From Methylomonas rhizoryzae (GTDB lineage Bacteria; Pseudomonadota; Gammaproteobacteria; Methylococcales; Methylomonadaceae), in assembly GCF_008632455.1 (NCBI RefSeq), contig NZ_CP043929.1:1984001-2048000 (forward strand): 64,000 bases of DNA. Direction: 5' to 3'. Positions 43,902 through 53,274 of the stretch are shown here, in pieces. A program made the translations under genes and the position numbers. Each line of letters begins with the position of its first letter. Within the stretch, counting starts at the first letter, position 1. A model generated the notes under the pieces. That model ran no database searches and had not been told where the DNA came from. It worked only from the letters and a program-made list of their open reading frames with translations.

Positions 43902-44927
43902 CTAGTCGTCCTTTCCTGTCAACAGTGCTTCGGGGTGCTGCTGCACATAGTCGCTTAAATCACGAATCGCCTTGGCAGCCTGTTTTAGCGCGTTCAGCGT
44001 GGCGTTCAGCGACGAATCGGGACCGACCGCATTTCCCATGCTCTGCAAGGAGCTTTCGGCTTGGTTCAATGTAGCGGCGGCGGCCGACAGAGTTTTGTCG
44101 GCGCTGAGCAAAATTTGCGGCAAGCCGGCATGCAACTGCGCAATTACTGCCTGGGTATCTTTAACCAAATGTTCCGAATTGACGATGGTGGCGTGGCTGT
44201 CGCGCAGCAAGGGTTCCAGATTTCGATTGAGAATGGCCAAGGTGGTTTCCACTTGTTGCAAGGTATTGGCCAGCGAGACTTGGGTTTTCTTCAAGTCTTC
44301 CGAAGCCAACAAGCTGCGGATTTCGTGCAGGCTTTCGGCGAAGTCGCGCACGATTTGATCCAGCGGCAACTCCTTGAGTTTTTCCACTACTTCTTCGGCC
44401 GTATTGCGCAATTCGTCGGCAGTAGTCGGGATGCCGGGAATTTCCATCAAATCCTGGTAATTGAGCCCGGCATACAGGGCCGGTTTGTTGGGATAGACGT
44501 CCAGATCGACATACAGCAAGCCGGTCAAAAAGCTTTGCAGCTCCAAACGGGCGCGAAAACCCAGAGCGACCAATTTGTCGAGTTGCGCTTTTCTGTCGTC
44601 TTCGTTTTCGGCGACGGGTAGAGGTGATGCGCCGGAGCCGCTGATCCGCTCGGGTTCTATTTCGATGACCACAGGCTTGAATAATTTGTCGCGCTTTTTA
44701 TCGAATTGCAAGGCAATATCCGTGACTTGGCCGACTTTTACTCCTTGCATTTTAACCGGCGCGCCTATTTCCAGGCCGTTCAGAGAAGATTCGAAAAACA
44801 CCACGTAACGTTGTTTTTCCGGGCTGAACAGACTTTCGCCGCCGAACAAAAACAGGCCGCTGATTAACAGCAGCACGGCGCCGATGGTGAAACCGCCGAT
44901 CGCAGTGGGACTGATGGATTTACTCAT
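43902..44927 (-). CDS. MlaD/PqiB-like MCE-domain protein
   Basis: The 341-residue protein has one N-terminal helix (AIGGFTIGAVLLLISGLFLFG), an MCE domain (RYVVFFESSLNGLEIGAPVKMQGVKVGQVTDIALQFD) and a long C-terminal helical region with heptad-like content (about 170-320). MCE proteins form hexameric rings that carry lipids in the periplasm. The ATG overlaps the ATPase gene stop (ATGA). With one MCE domain it is closer to MlaD-type than to the multi-domain PqiB. Confidence 0.92.
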   Translation of the reverse strand: MSKSISPTAIGGFTIGAVLLLISGLFLFGGESLFSPEKQRYVVFFESSLNGLEIGAPVKMQGVKVGQVTDIALQFDKKRDKLFKPVVIEIEPERISGSGASPLPVAENEDDRKAQLDKLVALGFRARLELQSFLTGLLYVDLDVYPNKPALYAGLNYQDLMEIPGIPTTADELRNTAEEVVEKLKELPLDQIVRDFAESLHEIRSLLASEDLKKTQVSLANTLQQVETTLAILNRNLEPLLRDSHATIVNSEHLVKDTQAVIAQLHAGLPQILLSADKTLSAAAATLNQAESSLQSMGNAVGPDSSLNATLNALKQAAKAIRDLSDYVQQHPEALLTGKDD

Positions 44928-45706
44928 GTATCGGTTTTGGCTGGGGCGGACTGCGCTATGCCGGTACCGCGCGTCAAAAAGCGTATGATACGCGGGTCTT
45001 GGGCGTGTTCGAGGATTTGTTTGGGCGGTCCTTGGGCCAACATGGTTTTTGCATCCGCATCCAACAGCACCGAGTTGGTGCCGATTGCGAATATGCTCGG
45101 TAATTCGTGGCTGATGACGACTACCGTGGTCCCTAAAGCGTCGCGCAAACTCACAATCAAATCATCCAACAAACGGGCGCTGATAGGGTCCAGGCCTGAT
45201 GAAGGTTCGTCGAAAAACAAAATTTCAGGGTCCAAAGCCATGGCCCTGGCTAAGCCGGCGCGTTTTTGCATGCCGCCGCTCAATTCGGCCGGATAATAAG
45301 TTTCGAAGCCGGCCAAGCCTACCAAAGCCAATTTGTACGAAACCATGTCGGCGATTTCGGATTTACTCAATTCGGTAAATTCGTTCAACGGCAAGGCGAC
45401 GTTTTCCGCTAGCGTCATGGAACTGAATAAGGCGCCGCCTTGGTATAACACGCCGATACGGCGCATGATGCGGTTGCGTTGTTCCGCGTTGGCTTGCCAA
45501 AGGCTTTGTTGCTCGTAGAACACGTCGCCTTGCCGCGGGGTTTTCAAACCGATCATATGCATCAGCAACGTGCTTTTACCGCAACCGCTGCCGCCCATGA
45601 CGATGAAGATTTCGCCGCGCGCTATTGTAAAGTTCAAATCGCGCTGCACGATGTAATCGCCGTAGGCCATGGTCAGATTGGAGACGCTGATGTGGGGATA
45701 GGTCAT
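44924..45706 (-). CDS. ABC transporter ATP-binding protein (MlaF-like)
   Basis: The 260-residue ATPase has Walker A GGSGCGKSTLLMHMIG, a signature ELSGGMQKRAGLARAMALDPEILFFDEPSSGLDPI with Walker B, and the switch His in VVVISHELPSI. It energises the lipid transporter with the adjacent permease. The start at 45706 (MTYPHISVSNLTMAYG) is chosen; an upstream in-frame start would overlap the permease gene. Confidence 0.93.
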   Translation of the reverse strand: MTYPHISVSNLTMAYGDYIVQRDLNFTIARGEIFIVMGGSGCGKSTLLMHMIGLKTPRQGDVFYEQQSLWQANAEQRNRIMRRIGVLYQGGALFSSMTLAENVALPLNEFTELSKSEIADMVSYKLALVGLAGFETYYPAELSGGMQKRAGLARAMALDPEILFFDEPSSGLDPISARLLDDLIVSLRDALGTTVVVISHELPSIFAIGTNSVLLDADAKTMLAQGPPKQILEHAQDPRIIRFLTRGTGIAQSAPAKTDT

Positions 45707-45716
45707 GGTTGGACGG

Positions 45717-46856
45717 CTAGATACCCAATTGATTGCACAGCAGGGTGATGACAGAGTCGGCCACGACGATGTAGATGATGCTGTCGACCACCGCGGCGGT
45801 CGCCGCATCGCCGACGCCGGCGGCGCTGTTTTCGCAGCGCATGCCGCGCATACAGCCCGCGCTCGCGATCAACGCGGCGAATACCAAGCCTTTGAATAAG
45901 CCTATCGCCAAATCGTCCAATTGCACCGCTTTGCGGATTTCGTAATAGTACTGAGCCGGAGCAATGTCGAATATCGCCAAGCTGACGATAGCGCCGCCTA
46001 TGATGCCCATTAAGTCCGCATACAGGCATAACAGCGGCATCATCAGTATCAAACCCAGCATGCGAGGAAAGATCAGAAATTCGATAGGGGAAAGGCCCAT
46101 GGTCCGTAAGGCGTCGATTTCGCTATTGACCTTCATCATGCCCAATTGCGCGGCATAGGCGGCCCCGGTTCTGCCGGACATGATCACTGCGGTCATCAGC
46201 GTACCCATTTCCCTAACGGTGCCTAACGCCACCAAGTCGGCGATATAAATTTGCGCGCCGAACAAGGCCAGCTGCACCGCGCCGACGAACGCCAAGATCA
46301 AGCCGACCAATAAACTGATCAAACCGACGATAGGCAAGGCGCCGGGCCCTGCATCTTGAATGGCGATCAGTACGTCCAGCCAACGGAAACGGGCTTTTCC
46401 GCCGAATGCGGCAGCTGCAGCCAGCATCAATTCGCCAATGAATTGCACGAATTCGGCGGTATGGTTGGCAAAGTTCACAACGAAGCGGCCGATTTTAGCC
46501 GGTGTCGATTCGGGTAGCGATACGCGTTGCGCGTCGCTACGTTCCGGCACCGTCAGGGCGAGTTGCAACAAGGCCCGCAGGCTATCCGGCAATTCGTCCA
46601 GCTCGGTGTCTATACCTTTTCGACCGGTGAATTCCAGCAGTTTGAACAGAAAACAGGGCAGACGGCTGTCCCAAGTCGTGACGGTGACTTTAATCTTGAG
46701 CGCGCGAGGTTGTCGCCGAGTTAACTCGGCGACATGAGTGTGTATATCCGGAATAGCGCTGCCGGTTTGCCAGTAACCGCTCAAATGCACGATTAAGCTG
46801 CCATTTGCGGCGTTTTCGTAGTGAATTCCGGCAGTTAGGGTGGGCGATTCCGGCAT
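45717..46856 (-). CDS. MlaE-family permease with N-terminal STAS-like domain
   Basis: The 379-residue protein starts with a STAS-like domain (about 1-110), corresponding to a fused MlaB, followed by the MlaE permease with about five or six helices: LISLLVGLILAFVGAVQL, VREMGTLMTAVIMSGRTGAAYAAQLGMMKVNSEIDALRTMGLSPIEFLIFPRMLGLI is diagnostic. It begins a four-gene cluster (permease, ATPase, MCE, lipoprotein) for phospholipid trafficking. parC lies upstream. Confidence 0.93.
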   Translation of the reverse strand: MPESPTLTAGIHYENAANGSLIVHLSGYWQTGSAIPDIHTHVAELTRRQPRALKIKVTVTTWDSRLPCFLFKLLEFTGRKGIDTELDELPDSLRALLQLALTVPERSDAQRVSLPESTPAKIGRFVVNFANHTAEFVQFIGELMLAAAAAFGGKARFRWLDVLIAIQDAGPGALPIVGLISLLVGLILAFVGAVQLALFGAQIYIADLVALGTVREMGTLMTAVIMSGRTGAAYAAQLGMMKVNSEIDALRTMGLSPIEFLIFPRMLGLILMMPLLCLYADLMGIIGGAIVSLAIFDIAPAQYYYEIRKAVQLDDLAIGLFKGLVFAALIASAGCMRGMRCENSAAGVGDAATAAVVDSIIYIVVADSVITLLCNQLGI

Positions 46857-46880
46857 GAGCTACACGTTGCTAGAGGGGGC

Positions 46881-49118
46881 TCATTCGCTGGTTGTGTACA
46901 GGGCGTCGACTTTTTGAAAGCCTCTGGGCAGTAAATTGCCGCGATTGGCTCTATGACCTGTGTATTGGGCAATGTCCTGGGGTTTCAAGGTCAGGTGGCG
47001 TTTACCGGAGACGATTTTCAGTTCGCCGCCGGTTTTGAACGCACACACCGCGACCAGCGCATCTTTGCCGGCCGCCAAATCGGCTGGCGGAATTTGGATC
47101 AGCTTGTTGCCTTTGCCCTTTGCCAATTCCGGCAAATCTTGCGCCGGAAAAATCAATAATCTGCCTTGCAAGCTGGCGACGGCGAGCAGCTCGTGTTCGC
47201 TCGCAATCGCCGCCGGGCTTATTACACCGGACTTGTCGGATAAGCTCAAAACCGCCTTGCCGGCTTTGTTCTTGCTGAATAACTCCTTCAATTGCACGCG
47301 GAAACCGTAACCGGCGCTGCTGCACAGCAAAACCCAATCGTCCGGCTGACCGCTGAACACATCGGTAAACAACGCGCCGGCCGGCGGATTGAGCCGCCCG
47401 GTCAACGGTTCGCCTTGGCTGCGCGCGGAAGGGAGGTCGTGGGTGCTGATGGTGTAGACCCGGCCGGTCGAGTCGAGCAGGTAAGCCGCTTGCGTGGTGC
47501 GGCCTTTGGCCGAGGACAAATAGCCGTCGCCGGCCCGATAACTCAGGCTTTCGACCTCGATGTCGTAACCTTTGGCCGCGCGTATCCAGCCTTTTTGCGA
47601 CAAGATGACGGTCACCGGTTCGTTGGCTATCAATTCGCTGGCGTCCAAGGCCTGTGCTGCGTCGCGTTCAACGATGGGTGAGCGGCGCGCATCGCCGAAT
47701 TTTTCCGCGTCCCGCTCGATTTCGCCGCGGATCAGCCGGTTCAATAGATGTTCCGAGCCCAAAGTCGCTTCCAACTGCAAACGTTCTTGTTCCAGTTCGT
47801 CCTGTTCGCCGCGGATTTTTATTTCTTCCAGCTTCGCCAAGTGACGCAATTTCAATTCCAAGATTGCTTCGGCTTGCAGGTCGGTCAATTCAAAGCGCGC
47901 CATCAACACCGGTTTCGGCTGTTCTTCGTGGCGGATAATGGCGATGACCTCGTCGATGTTCAGATAAGCGATCAACAAGCCCGCCAGGATATGCAGGCGC
48001 GCCAAGACTTTGTCGAGGCGGTGTTGCAAACGGCGGCGTACGGTTTCGGTCCGAAAACTCAGCCATTCGCTCAAGATCTGTTTGAGGTTTTTGACTTGCG
48101 GTTTGCCGTTCAGGCCGATCATGTTCAGATTGACCCGGTAATTTTTTTCCAAATCGGTGGTTGCAAATAGGTGCGACATCACGGCTTCGACATCGATGCG
48201 CTTGGTTTTGGGGATGATCAACAGCCGGGTCGGATTCTCGTGATCGGATTCGTCGCGCAAATCCTCGATCATCGGCAGCTTTTTAGCCAACATTTGGGCG
48301 GCGATTTGCTCCAGCAGCTTGGCGCCGGAAACTTGGTGAGGCAGGGCGGTGATGACGATGTTGCCGTCTTCCCATTCGAATTTGGCGCGCATTTTTACCG
48401 AGCCGTTGCCGCAAAGATACAGCTTTTGCAGGTCGGCGGCCGAGGTAACGATTTCAGCGTCGGTCGGATAGTCCGGACCTTTGACGTGTTGCAGCAAAAT
48501 CTCCATCGGCGTACCGGGATCGTCCAGTAGCTGCAAGCAGGCGTTGGCGACTTCGCGTAAATTGTGGGGAGGAATGTCGGTGGCCATGCCGACTGCGATC
48601 CCCATGGTGCCGTTCAATAGCACATTCGGCAGACGGGCCGGCAACAGCGCCGGTTCTTGCAAGGTACCGTCGAAATTATCCGCCCAGTCGACCGTGCCTT
48701 GTCCCAGTTCGCTCAACAAGGTTTGCGCGTATGCGGTCAGGCGAGACTCTGTGTAACGCATCGCGGCGAAGGATTTGGGATCGTCCGGCGAGCCCCAGTT
48801 GCCCTGGCCGTCGATCAAAGGATAGCGGTAAGAAAAATCCTGGGCCATCAGCACCATGGCTTCGTAACAGGCGGAATCGCCGTGCGGATGGTATTTACCC
48901 AGCACGTCGCCGACCGTGCGGGCGGATTTTTTATATTTGGCTAACGCGGTCAGGCCCAATTCGGACATTGCATAGACGATGCGGCGCTGCACGGGTTTGA
49001 GGCCGTCGCCGATGTGGGGCAGGGCGCGGTCCAAAATGACGTACATGGAATAGTCCAAGTACGCCTTTTCGGTAAAGTCTTTTAGCGGGAATTGTTCGAA
49101 ATTTTCTAAGACACCCAT
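46881..49118 (-). CDS. parC: DNA topoisomerase IV subunit A
   Basis: ParC is the cleaving subunit of topoisomerase IV, which decatenates sister chromosomes. The 745-residue protein has the DNA-gate domain with GDVLGKYHPHGDSACYEAMVLMAQDF, the catalytic Tyr in AMRYTESRLTAYA, the YPTDAEI tower region and a shorter C-terminal beta-propeller. The C-terminal domain lacks a GyrA box, which favours ParC over GyrA. Its partner parE is not in the window. Confidence 0.95.
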   Translation of the reverse strand: MGVLENFEQFPLKDFTEKAYLDYSMYVILDRALPHIGDGLKPVQRRIVYAMSELGLTALAKYKKSARTVGDVLGKYHPHGDSACYEAMVLMAQDFSYRYPLIDGQGNWGSPDDPKSFAAMRYTESRLTAYAQTLLSELGQGTVDWADNFDGTLQEPALLPARLPNVLLNGTMGIAVGMATDIPPHNLREVANACLQLLDDPGTPMEILLQHVKGPDYPTDAEIVTSAADLQKLYLCGNGSVKMRAKFEWEDGNIVITALPHQVSGAKLLEQIAAQMLAKKLPMIEDLRDESDHENPTRLLIIPKTKRIDVEAVMSHLFATTDLEKNYRVNLNMIGLNGKPQVKNLKQILSEWLSFRTETVRRRLQHRLDKVLARLHILAGLLIAYLNIDEVIAIIRHEEQPKPVLMARFELTDLQAEAILELKLRHLAKLEEIKIRGEQDELEQERLQLEATLGSEHLLNRLIRGEIERDAEKFGDARRSPIVERDAAQALDASELIANEPVTVILSQKGWIRAAKGYDIEVESLSYRAGDGYLSSAKGRTTQAAYLLDSTGRVYTISTHDLPSARSQGEPLTGRLNPPAGALFTDVFSGQPDDWVLLCSSAGYGFRVQLKELFSKNKAGKAVLSLSDKSGVISPAAIASEHELLAVASLQGRLLIFPAQDLPELAKGKGNKLIQIPPADLAAGKDALVAVCAFKTGGELKIVSGKRHLTLKPQDIAQYTGHRANRGNLLPRGFQKVDALYTTSE

Positions 49119-49256
49119 GGCGAATGATGAGAAGTTAAATAAGCGGTGTTGAGTAAGAGCCGCCGCGCTTCGGCAAGGGTTGGCGGCTTTCGGCCTGTCA
49201 TTTTACGGCAGTTATTTGCTGTGATTAATCGATTGTTGCATTCAGGGCGATTTTTG

Positions 49257-49291
49257 ACCTGTCGTCATGCCCGCCGGCCATGACGACAGGT
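49257..49291. repeat. 13-bp perfect inverted repeat
   Basis: ACCTGTCGTCATG (49257-49269) and CATGACGACAGGT (49279-49291) are separated by nine GC-rich bases. It could be an operator for a dimeric regulator or a stable RNA hairpin. Confidence 0.7.
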
Positions 49292-49395
49292 TTGTCAGGC
49301 TTGACATTAAATACCTGTCATTGCTGTCAGTTTTATGGTTGGAAAGTTAAATGGCTCAAGTTTCCAAGCCTTGAATGCGGAATGCAAAAGGAGAG

Positions 49396-49410
49396 TGGCA
49401 TAAATGCTGC
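49396..49410 (+). promoter_or_regulatory. Possible sigma-54 promoter of the PEP-CTERM gene
   Basis: TGGCATAAATGCTGC has GG at 49397-49398 and GC at 49409-49410 with the required ten bases between them and one mismatch in the TTGC block. It predicts a start near 49422, 37 bases before the GTG. Confidence 0.3.
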
Positions 49411-49458
49411 TTAACAGCAACCTAAAACTCCAAATTGTTCATTTCAAAGGAAGTCCAC

Positions 49459-50115
49459 GTGAAGATAGCGAAAACACCTCTAGTGCTGCCGGCTTTATTG
49501 TCGGTGTTTGCCATTCAACCGGCGGCCGCCAACGTATTAATCGATGACTTTCAAACCTACCAAGAAGTGATCAACGGCGTGGACGGACCTGTTCACATAA
49601 GCGCGACACATACCGATTTAAGCAATTTGGAACGAAGTTTGTCGGCCGCTGCCAATTCGCCATACGAAACCTATGTTGGCATCGATAGCGGTAATTTGGT
49701 CGTCAGCACCAACGACCCCGGCTCCACCAGCAGCGCTTCGGTGTTTTATGCTTTCGACAGCATAGATTTCTCGTCCATGGCTACGGCATTGTTGTTCAAC
49801 GTGGACGCGAAAGATGCCGGCCCTATCGGCATCGAGTTTATCGTCAATGCCGGTTCGGTTCATGCGGTTCAAATGATTACGCTTGCCGGGCACTATGCAT
49901 TCGATTTTGCCGACTTTAGCAATCCGTTAGCGTTTTCCAACGTGCAAAGCTTGGAAATCAAATTTTCCGGAAGTAATGCCTGGGATGCGGCATTTAGTTT
50001 GCTCGCCACCGATACCCGTACAGGCTCAACCGTTCCGGAACCGAATATCGCCTTGCTCATAGCAATAGGCTTTGCCGGTTTCGCCGCTAGACGTCAGTCT
50101 CAATCGACCATTTAA
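49459..50115 (+). CDS. PEP-CTERM exported protein
   Basis: The 218-residue protein has a signal peptide (AKTPLVLPALLSVFAIQPAAA) and a C-terminal PEP-CTERM sorting signal (TVPEPNIALLIAIGFAGFAARRQ). The body is rich in Ser, Thr, Asp and Asn, as expected of secreted surface proteins. The GTG at 49459 is chosen because AAGGAAG lies at 49446-49452; an upstream TTG at 49435 has no such site. The following gene encodes a related protein. Confidence 0.85.
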   Translation: MKIAKTPLVLPALLSVFAIQPAAANVLIDDFQTYQEVINGVDGPVHISATHTDLSNLERSLSAAANSPYETYVGIDSGNLVVSTNDPGSTSSASVFYAFDSIDFSSMATALLFNVDAKDAGPIGIEFIVNAGSVHAVQMITLAGHYAFDFADFSNPLAFSNVQSLEIKFSGSNAWDAAFSLLATDTRTGSTVPEPNIALLIAIGFAGFAARRQSQSTI

Positions 50116-50150
50116 ACCGCGACAATTCATTCATTTCACAGGAAACCTTT

Positions 50151-50846
50151 ATGGCACTCAGCAAATCAAGAAAAACGACTCTCGCCGCATGGGCGTTTGC
50201 GATTTTTATGTCTAATTGCGCTAACGCTGGCGATTTCAGCCTAGACGGTTTTACCGATTGGCAATCGGTCAGCGACAAAGGCAATAGCCTAGGGGCTACA
50301 GTGGCAACATCCCCTGTATTGGCGGGTTCCGATCTAAGCAATGCCACCCGGACTTTTACGGTTTACGCGACGGATGGCAGCGTATTGAGCAGGCAAACAG
50401 TGTTGGCCGATAACGGCGTGTTGTTGATATCCAATTCGATCAAGTCGGCCGGAAGCGGCTCGGTGCAATGGACATTCGATGTGACTGACTTAACGGCGTT
50501 CGGCAATGCCATTAGTTTTGCCATAGACAACATCGACTTGTCGTTGGATCTGGAATTAGTGGCTAACGGCAGCTCCAGCTCCGGGGTGCGTTCCGTAAAC
50601 GGCAGCGGGCAGCAGTTGTTTAAATTCGACGAATTTTCGGACGACTCGGTATTTTTAAACTTAACCAGTTTAAGTCTGAACTTTATCGGTCCTTATGGAT
50701 TCGATGCCAATATCAGTCCGATAACGCTGGTTAACATTATCGAAAATTCAGGTGGATCGCCGGTTCCGCTGCCGTCCGCTTTTTCTTTGATGGGCGCCAT
50801 GTTGATCGTTGCCGCCGGCGCTTCGCGTAAAAAACTCGCCGCTTGA
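50151..50846 (+). CDS. VPLPA-CTERM-type exported protein
   Basis: The 231-residue protein has a signal peptide (TTLAAWAFAIFMSNCANA) and ends in SPVPLPSAFSLMGAMLIVAAGASRKK, a VPLPA-CTERM-like signal. Its middle resembles the preceding protein in length and in segments such as NAISFAIDNID and FDEFSDDSVFLNLTSLSLNFIG, so the two are probably diverged duplicates. Only 35 bases separate the genes. Function is unknown; a role in matrix or surface structure is inference. Confidence 0.82.
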   Translation: MALSKSRKTTLAAWAFAIFMSNCANAGDFSLDGFTDWQSVSDKGNSLGATVATSPVLAGSDLSNATRTFTVYATDGSVLSRQTVLADNGVLLISNSIKSAGSGSVQWTFDVTDLTAFGNAISFAIDNIDLSLDLELVANGSSSSGVRSVNGSGQQLFKFDEFSDDSVFLNLTSLSLNFIGPYGFDANISPITLVNIIENSGGSPVPLPSAFSLMGAMLIVAAGASRKKLAA

Positions 50847-51051
50847 CCGCTAATCCCTTTCTTTATCTCCTTACAGCCGCGCCACTCGCCGATTAAAAAT
50901 ACCGGCGGGTGGTTGCGACAAGCATCCCCCGATACAGGATTTCCGCTCAAGTCAAGCGAAAATGGCAGTTTTAATGTTAGCCGATCTGCGCGTATCTGGT
51001 TAAAATTCCCAGCGCTTCAGTCAACTACTCATACGGATTTAGGAGATTTAG

Positions 51052-51549
51052 ATGAAACCAAGCATGTTCGCAGCAGTTCTATTGAGTATTGCGGCACTCG
51101 GTGCCGCACCGTTTGCCGGCGCGGAATCGGTCCCGGCCAATCCGCCGCAACCGGAATTCGGCGCGTACAAAGACTGGCGGGTGATCGGTATTTCCCATCG
51201 CCTGGACAAAAAATTGGTGCGGGTGATTTTAGGCAACGATATTGCCATCCAGGCTGCGCGCAGCGGTAGCACCAAGTCTTGGCCGGACGGCACCATTTTA
51301 GCCAAGGTTGGTTGGAAAGAATCCAGCCATCCGAATTGGCCACAAGCCGTGGTACCGGGTGAATTCGCTGGGGCGGAAGCCATGGTCAAAGACAGTAAAA
51401 AATATGCGCAAACCGGCGGTTGGGGTTTCGGGCATTGGGTTGCCGACCGCCTGGAGATGCACGATCAAGAAAAATCCGCGACGTGTTTCGCCTGCCATAC
51501 GCCGATGAAAGATGCCGATTACGTGTACACCGTACCGGCCATAAAATAA
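51052..51549 (+). CDS. Cytochrome P460-family protein
   Basis: The 165-residue protein has a signal peptide (to about residue 25) and the C-terminal haem-attachment motif CFACH (residues 145-149). The central SWPDGTILAKVGWK segment is typical of cytochrome P460; one of its Lys residues is the candidate for the haem-Lys cross-link that defines P460. In nitrifiers and methanotrophs cytochromes P460 oxidise hydroxylamine, a by-product of ammonia oxidation by methane monooxygenase, to N2O or NO. The related cytochrome c'-beta shares the fold but lacks the cross-link, so structural data would be needed to decide. It stands alone. Confidence 0.85.
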   Translation: MKPSMFAAVLLSIAALGAAPFAGAESVPANPPQPEFGAYKDWRVIGISHRLDKKLVRVILGNDIAIQAARSGSTKSWPDGTILAKVGWKESSHPNWPQAVVPGEFAGAEAMVKDSKKYAQTGGWGFGHWVADRLEMHDQEKSATCFACHTPMKDADYVYTVPAIK

Positions 51550-51761
51550 GTGAGACCTTTTGTGCTGCAAATTTCGGCATTTGTCCGCTTGAGCTGGGTA
51601 AGGGGTTAATAACCGAAAATTGAGGCGCCAGCACCATAAGCGCGTGCTCACCCGAACACAGTGGGCACGCGTGGTAATCTGATTAAACCTTAGGGCTAGC
51701 AAGCCGAATGAGCGGAGTCGGTTTGCTAGTGTGTTCTGCTCCGCCCGGCCAGAGCACCTAT

Positions 51762-52706
51762 TCAATCCACCGATTCAAGCCCGGCCATTGCCGCCACGTG
51801 GGCGGCGACGCTGGCTGGCAAAGCCGTGAGGTTATAGCCGCCTTCCAACGCCGACAGCATGCGTCCATCGCAACAACTGTCGGCTATCTCGACTAATTGT
51901 TGCGTGACCCAGGCATAATCGGCTTCGTTCAAGCGTAATGAAGCCAAAGGATCGTCTTTATGGGCGTCAAAGCCGGCCGAGACCAACAGTAACTGCGGCC
52001 GAAATTTTCGCACCGCCGGTAAGATAATCTCTTGGTATTTCTCTCTGAAGGCCGTACCGTCGGTTCCGGTGGGCAAAGCCACGTTGACGATGTTGCCCGC
52101 GCCGTGCTCCGACGGATGGCCGCTGCCCGGATAATGCGGCCATTGGTGGCTGGAAGCGTACATCACCTGGGGTTGTTGGTAAAACGCCGCCTGGCTGCCG
52201 TTGCCATGGTGTACGTCGAAATCCACGACGGCGATGCGTTGTAAGCCATGGTGACGGCGGGCATACTCGGCGGCAATCGCGACGTTGTTAAACAGACAAA
52301 AACCCATCGGATAATTCGGCATGGCGTGGTGGCCGGGCGGGCGCACCGCGCAAAAAGCTTTGTCGGCGTCGCCGCTCATCAGCCGGTCGATTGCATCGCA
52401 AACGCTGGCTACCGCTCTGAGTGCGGCTTGTTTGGAGCCGGGCGAAGCGACCGTATCGGCGTCGAAGTGGGCGTATCCTTCGCCCGGCATGCCGTTCAAT
52501 ACCCTGGAAATCATCGCCGGGCTATGAATCAACGCCAGCTTGTCTTCGATGTCGGCCGGAATCTCGGCAGTGGCGCGGCGCAAACTGTTGAACGGCGGCC
52601 GCTGCATGACACGCTCTATCGCCCGCAGACGCTCGGCGCATTCGGGGTGGCCGGGGCCGGTATCGTGCAGCAGAAAATCGCTATGGCTGTAGTAAAGCAT
52701 GGTCAT
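51762..52706 (-). CDS. Histone deacetylase-family (class II-like) amidohydrolase
   Basis: The 314-residue protein is in the arginase/deacetylase superfamily (AcuC/HDAC-like). Metal and catalytic residues appear in RPPGHHAMPNYPMGFCLFNNVAIAA, VVDFDVHHGNGSQAAFY and SAGFDAHKDDPLASL, and GGYNLTALP is at the end. Bacterial members act on acetylpolyamines, acetyl-lysine or acetylated sugars, and the substrate cannot be told. The start at 52706 has AAGGAG eight bases upstream; a GTG at 52709 is equally spaced for a shorter gap. Confidence 0.9.
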   Translation of the reverse strand: MTMLYYSHSDFLLHDTGPGHPECAERLRAIERVMQRPPFNSLRRATAEIPADIEDKLALIHSPAMISRVLNGMPGEGYAHFDADTVASPGSKQAALRAVASVCDAIDRLMSGDADKAFCAVRPPGHHAMPNYPMGFCLFNNVAIAAEYARRHHGLQRIAVVDFDVHHGNGSQAAFYQQPQVMYASSHQWPHYPGSGHPSEHGAGNIVNVALPTGTDGTAFREKYQEIILPAVRKFRPQLLLVSAGFDAHKDDPLASLRLNEADYAWVTQQLVEIADSCCDGRMLSALEGGYNLTALPASVAAHVAAMAGLESVD

Positions 52707-52821
52707 CACCTTTACTCCTTGACGGTCTGAACGAGGCGATAGCTTAGCTCAGCTTAACTGGTTAAACGTTGGTCTAGCGATTAAAATCTTTAACTCCTCC
52801 GTCCAACCCAGAGTCAGGATT

Positions 52822-53274
52822 ATGCCTATACCCGTTACCCCGTTGCTTGCCGCCGATATTTTGATCGAATTGGTCGATCATCCGCAACGCCCGTTCGTGT
52901 TGATAGAACGTGGCTTCCCTCCCTATGGCTGGGCGGTGCCGGGCGGCTTCGTCGACGTCGGCGAAACGGTAGAGCGTGCCGCAATCCGCGAAGCCAAGGA
53001 GGAAACCGGCCTCGACGTGACCCTGATCGCCTTGCTGGGGATTTATTCCAACCCGGAGCGCGACCCGCGCAACCACAGCGTTACCGCCGTATACGTGGCG
53101 CAAGCGCACGGCACGCCGGTCGCCGGCGACGACGCGAAAAATTTCGGTTTGTTTAGCTTCGACAATTTGCCGGAACAACTGGCGTTCGATCACGCCATGG
53201 TACTTGCCGACTATCAAGCCTATATCAACAGCGGCCGGGTAGCGCCGTTGCGCATAACCGGAAAGGACGAATGA
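52822..53274 (+). CDS. Nudix hydrolase
   Basis: The 150-residue protein contains a complete Nudix box, GGFVDVGETVERAAIREAKEETGLDV, in the standard beta-alpha-beta fold. These enzymes hydrolyse nucleoside diphosphates linked to another group. The family resembles MutT/ADP-ribose pyrophosphatase-like proteins, and the exact substrate is unknown. It is divergent from the HDAC-like gene. Confidence 0.9.
   Translation: MPIPVTPLLAADILIELVDHPQRPFVLIERGFPPYGWAVPGGFVDVGETVERAAIREAKEETGLDVTLIALLGIYSNPERDPRNHSVTAVYVAQAHGTPVAGDDAKNFGLFSFDNLPEQLAFDHAMVLADYQAYINSGRVAPLRITGKDE

Larger units (their letters stand above)
49119..49458. other. Divergent intergenic region, parC/PEP-CTERM gene
   Basis: This 340-base region should contain both promoters. 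It holds a 13-bp perfect inverted repeat at 49257-49291, several further TGTCA/CTGTCA copies (49196-49330) and a GG-N10-GC pair at 49396-49410 resembling a sigma-54 site. I see no RNA gene with a terminator. Confidence 0.5.
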
